Below are positions 57,124 through 64,000 of a stretch of 64,000 nt of DNA, piece after piece. Origin of the DNA: JAIXWP01 sp964428835. Lineage in GTDB: Bacteria; Bacteroidota; Bacteroidia; Flavobacteriales_D; Sanyastnellaceae. A program made the position numbers and the translations under genes. Location: positions 4,370-68,369 of the forward strand of contig CAYRZQ010000017.1 of assembly GCA_964428835.1 (NCBI GenBank), read 5' to 3'. Under the pieces are notes generated by a model. The model worked only from the letters and a program-made list of their open reading frames with translations, made no database searches and was not told the DNA's origin. Every line of letters starts with the position of its first letter. Position 1 is the first letter of the stretch.

Positions 57124-57876
57124 TTAATCGTAATAATATTCGTCCGGAGCGCGAGTGTATAAATTCAAAACCCAGCCTGCACGCAGTCCAAAAAGGAAGT
57201 CTTGCCTCTGTCTGGTATCTCGTTCCATGGTGTCGAAATTCAAGTCTCTTCTGCTCTGTGTAAAGCCCTGAAAGGCTTCAACGCCAATAAAAAAATTAAT
57301 AAGACGATTGTTAGACATTAGAGAATAACCCGCAAACTGATAGGTACAAAGCCCGTTCGTTAAACGATCGTAGCCCTTTTCATATTCACCATCCAAGAAA
57401 CGTATTTCATTTTCTTGATGCTCGATGCGAATCTTATGCTGCATAAAACCAATGCCGCCATAAACCAATATTCCCGAATTCGGATTGGGACTTAATACCG
57501 AAAACAAACGTCCGAAATCGGCTGTAACTGTATAACCGCGCTGCTGAATGAATACAACTGCCACCTGCCCTTGGTTATCGAGAATCTCTCCATTCTCAGT
57601 GTAGAGATTCGACAAAAGCCCGGGTTCATTCACCGTTCTTCCGAAAATGTAACTGCCCTGAACTCCGTAATACCAGTTCGTTTTTGATTTGATATGAAAT
57701 CCAAGTCCCAATGAGCCACTATTACCAAATCGGTCGTCCATATCGCCTCCCGGAGTGTGTACACCCCAACTCACTGATACATGAGGATTGAACAACGAAG
57801 AATCCCGCACCTGATATTGTGCTGATACAAATTGAATGATGTGCAAAAAAAGGATGAGAGCCCCAATCTTCTTCAT
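57124..57876 (-). CDS. Unknown outer-membrane beta-barrel-type protein, 250 residues
   Basis: A signal peptide (MKKIGALILFLHIIQFVSAQ, cut after residue 20) is followed by strands typical of a small outer-membrane barrel: FNPHVSVSWGVHTPGGDMDDRFGNSGSLGLGFHIKSKTNWYYGVQGSYIFG, YTVTADFGRLF, GILVYGGIGFMQHKIRI, LFGLRAGWVLNLYTR. I use the ATG at 57876, which starts the signal peptide; an ATG at 58005 in frame adds a 43-residue leader with no sense. No family name. It precedes waaA in an operon. Confidence 0.8.
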   Translation of the reverse strand: MKKIGALILFLHIIQFVSAQYQVRDSSLFNPHVSVSWGVHTPGGDMDDRFGNSGSLGLGFHIKSKTNWYYGVQGSYIFGRTVNEPGLLSNLYTENGEILDNQGQVAVVFIQQRGYTVTADFGRLFSVLSPNPNSGILVYGGIGFMQHKIRIEHQENEIRFLDGEYEKGYDRLTNGLCTYQFAGYSLMSNNRLINFFIGVEAFQGFTQSRRDLNFDTMERDTRQRQDFLFGLRAGWVLNLYTRAPDEYYYD

Positions 57877-57951
57877 GTTACAAATTAAGGGGGATATTTC
57901 AGATTCACCAAAAATTCCTTGTGTACATTTACCGCCGCAAACAATAAGTGA

Positions 57952-59082
57952 ATGAATCCAATTCAAATGGTTGACCTCAAAGGTCAATATGCTAAAATTC
58001 AACAAGAAATAGACGAAGCTGTAATCAATGTTATTCGTTCTTCAGCATTCATCAATGGCCCAGAAGTGGGCGCTTTTCGACAAGAGCTGGAAAATTATCT
58101 AAGCGTAAAACATGTCATTCCGTGCGCTAATGGAACAGACGCTTTACAAATAGCAATGATGGCGTTGAACCTAAAGCCTGGTGATGAAGTTATTACCGCC
58201 AGCTTTACTTATGTGGCTACTGCCGAGGTGATTGCTCTTCTCCAGTTGAAGCCAGTTCTGGTTGATGTGCATCCTGATACTTTCAACATCGACCCTGCTG
58301 CAATTGAAAAGGCTATCACGCCTCGTACTAAAGCTATTGTTCCAGTCCATTTATTTGGGCAATGCGCGGATATGGAGGCGATTTTGAAAATTGCTTCAAA
58401 ACATAATCTCTTTGTAATTGAAGATACAGCCCAAGCAATTGGCGCAACATATACATTCAGCGATGGCCGCACAGCCCGCGCTGGAACGATGGGGCATATT
58501 GGAGCAACTTCCTTTTTCCCTTCTAAAAACCTCGGATGTTATGGAGACGGCGGCGCATTATTCACCAATGATGATAAACTGGCTGAACAAATGCGTATGA
58601 TTGCCAATCACGGTCAAACGGTGCGCTATTACCACGATGTAGTAGGTGTCAACTCACGTCTGGATAGCATTCAAGCAGCCATCTTGCGCATCAAATTGCG
58701 CCATCTCGATGCTTATAGTGCCGCTCGCAATGCTGCAGCTTCTTTTTATGACGAGGCTTTTAAGAACGAAGCAAAATTGAAGACGCCTGCCAGAGCAAAA
58801 AATTCTACACACGTTTTTCACCAATATACCCTCATCACCGATGGCGTCGATCGCTTCGGATTGCAGGATTTCCTTTCTACAAAGGGCATTCCAGCGATGG
58901 TGTACTACCCCGTTCCGCTCCACATGCAAAAGGCTTATGTGGACCCGAGATATAAAGAAGGTGATTTTCCTGTCACCGAAGAGTTGTGCAAACGAGTTAT
59001 TTCACTACCTATGCATACTGAACTCTCACAAGAGCAACTCGATTTTATCGTGAGCTCGGTGAAAGAGTTCGTAGGGAAGTAA
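57952..59082 (+). CDS. DegT/DnrJ/EryC1/StrS family PLP aminotransferase
   Basis: A 376-residue aminotransferase for keto-sugars. Begins IQMVDLKGQYAKIQQEIDEAV. Features: NGTDALQIAMMALNLKPGDEVITASFTYVATAEVI, GPEVGAFRQELENYL, VPVHLFGQCADMEAIL, VIEDTAQAIGA and the PLP-binding K192 in SFFPSKNLGCYGDGGALFT. Family members add the amino group to UDP-linked 4-keto sugars for O-antigen or glycan synthesis. The specific sugar is not determinable. It has its own terminator and no sugar-gene neighbour in the window except waaA. Confidence 0.93.
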   Translation: MNPIQMVDLKGQYAKIQQEIDEAVINVIRSSAFINGPEVGAFRQELENYLSVKHVIPCANGTDALQIAMMALNLKPGDEVITASFTYVATAEVIALLQLKPVLVDVHPDTFNIDPAAIEKAITPRTKAIVPVHLFGQCADMEAILKIASKHNLFVIEDTAQAIGATYTFSDGRTARAGTMGHIGATSFFPSKNLGCYGDGGALFTNDDKLAEQMRMIANHGQTVRYYHDVVGVNSRLDSIQAAILRIKLRHLDAYSAARNAAASFYDEAFKNEAKLKTPARAKNSTHVFHQYTLITDGVDRFGLQDFLSTKGIPAMVYYPVPLHMQKAYVDPRYKEGDFPVTEELCKRVISLPMHTELSQEQLDFIVSSVKEFVGK

Positions 59083-59105
59083 CCAAGGACTTCCTCATCA
59101 CAAGC

Positions 59106-59131
59106 AAAAGGCCTTCTTCTGAAGGCCTTTT
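59106..59131. terminator. Bidirectional intrinsic terminator between the aminotransferase and the TonB receptor
   Basis: AAAAGGCCTTC and GAAGGCCTTTT, perfect arms with a TTCT loop. It is followed by TGTTGTTTT in the plus direction and serves both converging genes. Confidence 0.85.
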
Positions 59132-59141
59132 GTTGTTTTAA

Positions 59142-61502
59142 TTAAAACTCAATTTTATAACTCAGCACGGGAATCAACGGTGTCATCTTCCATGTCTTGA
59201 TTGTGGCTTCGTCCAAATCGAAGTAGGTTCCACCAATATTCGCACGGTTGCTCACATTTTGAATGTCCAACGAAAGGGTAGAGGTTGACTTCGCCCTGTT
59301 TCGCTTCACGCTGAAGCGAACGTCCGTGCGGAAGTAATCTGCATTTTGAATTGTAAATGCTCTGTTTTCTATCAATTGCGCTTCCCCACTTTCAATGGAT
59401 GCTTGCAAATCAATCGGCGTGCGGCGCATTCCTCCTGAATAAATCGCACGCATGTTGAAACTAAATGTTCTATTCTTTTCAGGTGCTCCAATCTTCCAAT
59501 CCTTGCCACCAGTGAAGGTGAGAGAGCGTCCTGCATTGTAGCGCGTGTCTCTCCAAATTCCATCCTTCGCTTTGTATTCAGAATCAAATAATGCTCCTGA
59601 CAATAAGAAATACATTCCATTATATGTGAATTGTTCTAAAGTGAACTCGACTCCATAATTTCTCCCGAAACCTTGATTTACCATAGGTTCCAATACATAG
59701 TCAAACTCTATATTCAAACTTGAATTGCTTGAACCCGGCACGTCTTCGATGGCGATATTGTAAAGGTGCTGATAGTAACCTTCCAGTTTCGCATGAAGTT
59801 TATTCGTGATTTTATGATCATAGGATGCCACTATGTGATGTGCTTTGTTGAAGTCTAAATTTCGATTGGGCTGACGCACCACACCATTGGCGTCTGTTAT
59901 CTTTCCATAATAAACTCCGAGCGGTTGCACTTGGCTGTGCAGTCCATATCCGAGGCTCCACACATGTTGCGCTGTGGTCGTGTAACGTACACTCGCGCGT
60001 GGCTCTACACTATGCCTTCCAGTAGATGGAATCCCCAAATAATGAACGCCTGCCAATAATTGTATTTGGTCGGAAAGACGATGTTTCCATTGTGAAAAGG
60101 CTTGCGTCGTGGTCAGTCCGTTGCCTTCATCAAGTGGGCGCACAAACTGTTGCGTACTTTCTTCTTTGTATTCCTTATACAAATCAAATCCCAAACGATT
60201 CACGTAAACCCCGCTGCGCATGCTATTGCGCGCATTGAGTTTCCAATTCCAAACAGTGCTCACCGTCACTTTTGTATTCGCATATTTTTCACGATAAATT
60301 TCTTCAAATCGCATATTGTCGTCGTAGCGATCTTCGATGTAGCCAAGCGATGTGCCCGATCCAAGTATTACCGACTGCAAACTATGCTTTTCATTAAAAA
60401 TATACTGATGTTTCAAACCCACAGCTCCTGTGTTGCTAAAGTAGTTTGCACGTTCGCGATCGCTCTCTCGTTCCCACTTAGTGCTGTCATTTTCCGCTTT
60501 AAATGCTTGATTACTCAATCCGCCAAATCCAAATACACCAAAGGTTCCAGCTTTTTTCGTTGGCAAGCTGACATTAAAACTAAAGTCCTGAAAATTGGTG
60601 ACAGCATCCCCAACATTGATTCCCAAATTGCTGATTACAGATAGGGTGGAGTAGCGGTAGTTCATTAAATATGATCCGTCATATCCCTTCTTGAATGGCC
60701 CTTCCACAGCGGCGTCCAGACCAAGAAAGCCTGCTTGAAATGTATATTCACGTTTTTCATTATTCCCTTTTCTCAAACGCAAATCAAAGACTCCTGAGAG
60801 TGCGTTGCCATATTCCGCAGAAAATGCTCCGGTCATAAAATCACTGTTGCTCAATAGTTGTGCACTGAGAATGGAAATACCTCCTCCGCTCGTGGCAGGC
60901 GCACTAAAGTGATTGGGATTGGGAATATCAACACCCTCCATGCGCCACAACAATCCATAAGGCGAGTTGCCGCGAATAGAAATATTATTGTTGCCATCAT
61001 TGGCGGCAATCACGCCCGCAAACGATGTCGCCATGCGTCCGGGGTCGTTCACGGCGGCTGCAAACTTCTGTGTTTCCTCAACACTAAACGTACGCGAACT
61101 AACGCCTGCCATGGTATTCATCGTTTCGCGCTTGTCAGTTTCCGCCACCACTTCCACGGCCTGAATGGAATTTATATCTTCTTCCATTTGAATGGTCAAG
61201 CTCATTTCCTTTCCGCTAATCAACGAGAGATTAGACAATACAGCAGGTTTGTATCCTGTGAAATTGGCCACCAGATTGACTGTACCAACGGGCACTTGGT
61301 TGATCTTAAAATTACCGTCGATGTCAGATACAGCGCCTTTCACGGGGTCGGTATTCATCACAATGATGGTCACACCTGGCAGCGGTGATTGCGAGATGTT
61401 GTCCACCACCACACCTTTGATGTTTTGCGTTAGCTGTTGCGCTCTGTTCACATTGACTAGCGTGATGAGCAACAAGAAGGAAAAAATGATTTTCGGATAC
61501 AT
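59142..61502 (-). CDS. TonB-dependent outer-membrane receptor with CarboxypepD_reg-like domain
   Basis: A 786-residue receptor. Signal peptide (1-22) with MYPKIIFSFLLLITLVNVNR; CarboxypepD_reg-like domain (about 25-110, IKGVVVDNISQSPLPGVTI, SDIDGNFKINQVPVGTVNL); plug domain (about 120-245, VEETQKFAAAVNDPGRMATSF, NISIRGNSPYGLLWRMEGVDIPNPNHF); then a 22-strand barrel ending in SYKIEF. I take the ATG at 61502. It is the third gene after FecR and the STN protein, so its substrate is sensed by a trans-envelope system. SusD is absent, so the ligand is not obviously a glycan. Confidence 0.93.
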   Translation of the reverse strand: MYPKIIFSFLLLITLVNVNRAQQLTQNIKGVVVDNISQSPLPGVTIIVMNTDPVKGAVSDIDGNFKINQVPVGTVNLVANFTGYKPAVLSNLSLISGKEMSLTIQMEEDINSIQAVEVVAETDKRETMNTMAGVSSRTFSVEETQKFAAAVNDPGRMATSFAGVIAANDGNNNISIRGNSPYGLLWRMEGVDIPNPNHFSAPATSGGGISILSAQLLSNSDFMTGAFSAEYGNALSGVFDLRLRKGNNEKREYTFQAGFLGLDAAVEGPFKKGYDGSYLMNYRYSTLSVISNLGINVGDAVTNFQDFSFNVSLPTKKAGTFGVFGFGGLSNQAFKAENDSTKWERESDRERANYFSNTGAVGLKHQYIFNEKHSLQSVILGSGTSLGYIEDRYDDNMRFEEIYREKYANTKVTVSTVWNWKLNARNSMRSGVYVNRLGFDLYKEYKEESTQQFVRPLDEGNGLTTTQAFSQWKHRLSDQIQLLAGVHYLGIPSTGRHSVEPRASVRYTTTAQHVWSLGYGLHSQVQPLGVYYGKITDANGVVRQPNRNLDFNKAHHIVASYDHKITNKLHAKLEGYYQHLYNIAIEDVPGSSNSSLNIEFDYVLEPMVNQGFGRNYGVEFTLEQFTYNGMYFLLSGALFDSEYKAKDGIWRDTRYNAGRSLTFTGGKDWKIGAPEKNRTFSFNMRAIYSGGMRRTPIDLQASIESGEAQLIENRAFTIQNADYFRTDVRFSVKRNRAKSTSTLSLDIQNVSNRANIGGTYFDLDEATIKTWKMTPLIPVLSYKIEF

Positions 61503-61567
61503 AATACTGTGTTTATATCCGAATGACACTTCATCTTTTTTTCACCCTTAGTAAAAGAAAAAAATAT

Positions 61568-63340
61568 TTAGAAAAAACGAATTCCAAATCTCCATCCCGG
61601 CCATAGTTCGCTCTTGTATCTGTTGTCAGATGTGCTATACACAATGTTGCGCGACTCGGTGTATGGATTGTATTCTGCATCCAACTCGTAGAAAGCATGG
61701 TTCGCAACAAAGGCTCCATATACCGCAAACCAAGAAGTGATTTGATATTCTATTCCCGTGCTAAGACGATTGGTTAATTGAAGATGTTCGATGCGCCCGC
61801 CTTCTACCATTTGATGGGAGGTGATATCAATATTCCAACGGATGCGTTTGCCTAAGCGAGGCGCCGTTCCGATACCGTAACCGAATGACCATTCGGTGCT
61901 GTCCCGATGGGACGGGCGAAAGGTAGATGACAATATGGTATAAAGCGCTGGAACGCCCGTTCTAAATGATAGATTCAAATGTGCTTCGCTGTCGTAGCCA
62001 ACATCTAGTTTGTGATAACCATTTTTTACAAAATTCAAAACACCAATTGGCAAGCCACTCACGCTATCTGCAATATTGATTACGCCTAGTTGGAATTTGG
62101 ATTTCGACGCAAAATTTATCACTCCTATTTGAGCGCCCGATTCATTAGCTGCGTTGAATGGAGCAATTTGAAGTGCAATCTTCGAATGAATGTTGATCAA
62201 TCCCGCTACTGCTGCGCCCTTGCTTTGACCTAGGCAGCTATTTATTAAGCCGGCGAACTGCGGTCCGTCGGTAATACCCTTATTGAAATTGAAGAGTCCG
62301 GCGAATTGTGCTCCCTTAAGAGAGTCTTGGTTAAAGTTGAACAGTCCGGCAAACTGCACGCCCTTAAAAGATCCAACGTTGTGATTGAAAAGTCCGCCAA
62401 ACTGAGCTCCAGTTGAGCTGGCGCCGTTCAAATTGAATAGCCCCGCGAATTGCGCACCATCACTGCTCTCTCCATTGATATTATAAAGTCCTGCAAACTG
62501 AACTCCTCTGGAATCGCCGCGATTTGTATTGAAAAGTCCTGCAAATTCTACACCTTCATTCGCTAGCGCATAGCCACCAAGGATATTAAAAGAAACGGTA
62601 TTGATGCTGTTTGCACTAAGCTTACGATTCGTACCGATATATGGAACAAAAGTCACTTGAAACTTACGATAGATGGTGTCTTGCACATTGAGCGCCACCA
62701 ATTGATGTTTGTACCAAAAGGATGCAATCGACTGTGTCAATTGATCTGTCTTGCGATGTAAAAGATTGATCGCGGTCATATTGCTAGCACTGTCTGCGCT
62801 TGAAAGGGCAGAGGTATGTGTATATAAACTGTCCTTCAAGCCAACATCGCTACCGCTGTAATTGTACTTTCTGATGAAAATAGAATCAGGAGCAACATCG
62901 CGCTTGATGCGTAGTTCATAATACCCATTTGGATCGGTGTTATTCGAACGCATCGACCGGCGCTCAAATACTGTAGCGTTGTCCAACGGCGCACCTTTGT
63001 TATCATACACGTATCCTTTCACCAAGATTTCGTCATCTTTTATTTTTTCTTTTGAAATAATGATGTATCCCTTTACTTCCTTGAATTTATAACCCGTTCC
63101 GAGTAATTGAATCAACGCGGCTTTCAGAGGGATTTGCTGTGCTTTCACCGATGCTTTCTTCTCTGCCTGCAATACTTGGTTGGTGTATGAAAACTTCACA
63201 TCGGCGAGTGTTTCCATGCGAAGCAGGATGTTCTTCATAGATTGGTCACGCATATCAATGCTGATGCGTTGTTCCAACTTCTGACCTACGGAGGCAATCG
63301 ATGCCAATAAGAAAAAAATACAGAGTCTAATAGCAGCCAT
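61568..63340 (-). CDS. STN / carboxypeptidase-regulatory-like protein with 16-residue repeats and C-terminal barrel-like region
   Basis: A 590-residue exported protein (signal peptide about 1-20 from MAAIRLCIFFLLASIASVG). An STN domain (about 22-97, MRDQSMKNILLRMETLADVKFSYTNQVL) is followed by a CarboxypepD_reg-like domain (about 106-160). Residues about 263-390 are eight exact-length 16-residue repeats on the theme G-x-Q-F-A-G-L-F-N-x-N, then looser G-V-I-N-x-A repeats to about 435. The last 150 residues look like outer-membrane strands ending in WRFGIRFF. I use the ATG at 63340, which overlaps the FecR end by 14 bp; an upstream start at 63373 is possible. The STN domain suggests contact with a FecR protein. 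Confidence 0.85.
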   Translation of the reverse strand: MAAIRLCIFFLLASIASVGQKLEQRISIDMRDQSMKNILLRMETLADVKFSYTNQVLQAEKKASVKAQQIPLKAALIQLLGTGYKFKEVKGYIIISKEKIKDDEILVKGYVYDNKGAPLDNATVFERRSMRSNNTDPNGYYELRIKRDVAPDSIFIRKYNYSGSDVGLKDSLYTHTSALSSADSASNMTAINLLHRKTDQLTQSIASFWYKHQLVALNVQDTIYRKFQVTFVPYIGTNRKLSANSINTVSFNILGGYALANEGVEFAGLFNTNRGDSRGVQFAGLYNINGESSDGAQFAGLFNLNGASSTGAQFGGLFNHNVGSFKGVQFAGLFNFNQDSLKGAQFAGLFNFNKGITDGPQFAGLINSCLGQSKGAAVAGLINIHSKIALQIAPFNAANESGAQIGVINFASKSKFQLGVINIADSVSGLPIGVLNFVKNGYHKLDVGYDSEAHLNLSFRTGVPALYTILSSTFRPSHRDSTEWSFGYGIGTAPRLGKRIRWNIDITSHQMVEGGRIEHLQLTNRLSTGIEYQITSWFAVYGAFVANHAFYELDAEYNPYTESRNIVYSTSDNRYKSELWPGWRFGIRFF

Positions 63341-64000
63341 TTCCTTCGATATAAATTCTGTTATTTTTCTCAATCACCTTTGCCTGTATTGTTTCAGACA
63401 AAATCAGAAGAATTGTTTCCAGTTTCTCATTCTCAAACCGAACGGTCATTCGGCACCCGCGAATTTCTTTCGAAACACTGATTTCTTCTCCAAAGGCACG
63501 ATTCAAATCCTCTACAATGATTTCAAGCGGAATATTTTGATAGTCGAATACGTTGTCCCGCCCTTTATTCGCAGGCAAAGCTTCATCCTGGAATATTCCA
63601 GATTTTTTATTGTAAAAAATGCGTTCTCCAGCTTCCAAAACACGGATAGAATCACGCTTGTCAGTAACCTTCACGATACCAGATTTCACATCCACGATAA
63701 TCAAACTATCAGACTCATAATTTTGAACAAAAAACTCTGTTCCAATATCTTCGATTTTAAGCTGATCTGTAAATACAAGTACTTGTTGGTCGGAGCGGAT
63801 GTCAAAGCTTGTAGCCCCGCTGAGATAATAGCAATGTTTGTCATTGGTGTCATCTTTCTTATAACGCAATGTGCTATTGGCTGCTACCGTAGCAATGCTC
63901 CCTTCTTGTAGGGTCAATTGTTTCTCTTGTTGCTGAGTGCTTGCGAGCACAGACTCGGTATTTCTGGGAAAAAGAAATACGACGCCGAGGAGAACGGCCG
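63327..64000 (-). CDS. FecR-family anti-sigma factor, 5' end outside the window
   Basis: The reverse frame is open to the window edge (about 224 codons). A membrane helix (AVLLGVVFLFP) near the edge is followed by the FecR domain (TLQEGSIATVAANSTLRY, FTDQLKIEDIGTEFFVQNY, VDVKSGIVKVTDKRDSIRVLEAGER) and the C-terminal DUF4974/STN-like segment (FDYQNIPLEIIVEDLNRAFGEEISVSKEIRGCRMTVRFENEKLETILLILSETIQAKV). The missing N-terminus should carry the cytoplasmic sigma-binding part. An ECF sigma factor gene is expected just outside. It overlaps the STN protein gene by 14 bp, giving the order FecR - STN protein - TonB receptor. Confidence 0.93.
   Translation of the reverse strand, partial: AVLLGVVFLFPRNTESVLASTQQQEKQLTLQEGSIATVAANSTLRYKKDDTNDKHCYYLSGATSFDIRSDQQVLVFTDQLKIEDIGTEFFVQNYESDSLIIVDVKSGIVKVTDKRDSIRVLEAGERIFYNKKSGIFQDEALPANKGRDNVFDYQNIPLEIIVEDLNRAFGEEISVSKEIRGCRMTVRFENEKLETILLILSETIQAKVIEKNNRIYIEGNGCY

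Noticed and set aside
60102..61388. Two long plus-strand frames opposite the TonB receptor gene
   Set aside because: They are shadow frames of a coding region with strong family matches on the minus strand.
61800..62580. Pentapeptide-repeat protein
   Set aside because: The repeat period is 16 residues and lacks the A(D/N)LxX five-residue rule.

Overview
The window comes from a bacterium of the phylum Bacteroidota, most likely Flavobacteriales in the broad sense. The evidence is consistent: type IX secretion (T9SS) C-terminal sorting domains of type A and type B, a FecR / STN-domain protein / TonB-receptor operon, a fused CcoN-CcoO cytochrome oxidase, RprX/RprY-like two-component proteins, DUF2911 and DUF2490 proteins, and promoters with the Bacteroidota -7 element TAnnTTTG. 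No transposase, phage gene or CRISPR array is visible. Nearly all of the window is coding and apparently chromosomal. I cannot name the genus.

Layout. 1-8.2 kb is mostly housekeeping: a cut SPOUT methyltransferase, sppA, folK, a deoxynucleoside kinase, a GH5-like hydrolase, sucD, mnmE, tcdA and a newly called 34-residue Lys-rich protein. 8.2-19.3 kb holds secreted and envelope genes: a GH16 glucanase, a propeller sensor without a kinase, a glycosyltransferase/methyltransferase pair, and a tight operon of a PIG-L deacetylase, a 39-residue membrane peptide and a sodium:solute symporter. 19.3-30.8 kb holds large exported proteins. Two neighbouring vanadium-haloperoxidase-like proteins differ sharply: one keeps every catalytic residue and the other has lost almost all of them. 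They are followed by an internally duplicated membrane protein and an unknown exported protein. 30.9-33.9 kb is feoA-feoB-feoC-like plus an AlbA_2 regulator.

35.3-47.7 kb is a microaerobic respiration block. It has a PAS histidine kinase and a receiver-Crp/Fnr fusion regulator, facing the complete cbb3 oxidase locus (usp, unknown gene, ccoI, ccoS, ccoNO, ccoQ, ccoP, ccoG, ccoH, TauE/SafE-like). Palindromes of the form TGAC-N4-GTCA lie about 70 bp upstream of both usp and ccoS, and a related one lies before the kinase, so the fusion protein is a natural candidate regulator. 47.8-52.1 kb has fabD, an RprXY-like pair and a GAF/HisKA_2 kinase. 52.2-55.1 kb is an arsenic-type operon (arsR, DUF6428, aquaporin, thioredoxin-type arsC, DUF2490) with a palindromic operator and no arsenite pump. 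Next come a roughly 330-bp nested palindrome, tRNA-Leu and tRNA-Gly, waaA, an outer-membrane protein, a DegT aminotransferase, and the TonB receptor / STN repeat protein / FecR operon that runs off the right edge.

Two features run through the window. First, simple tandem repeats with 6- and 8-bp units sit in several intergenic gaps and enter two proteins: the His-rich N-terminus of CcoI and the Asn-rich tail of the symporter. Second, at least seven genes have a -7 promoter box ending only 4-6 nt before the start codon, which predicts leaderless mRNAs.
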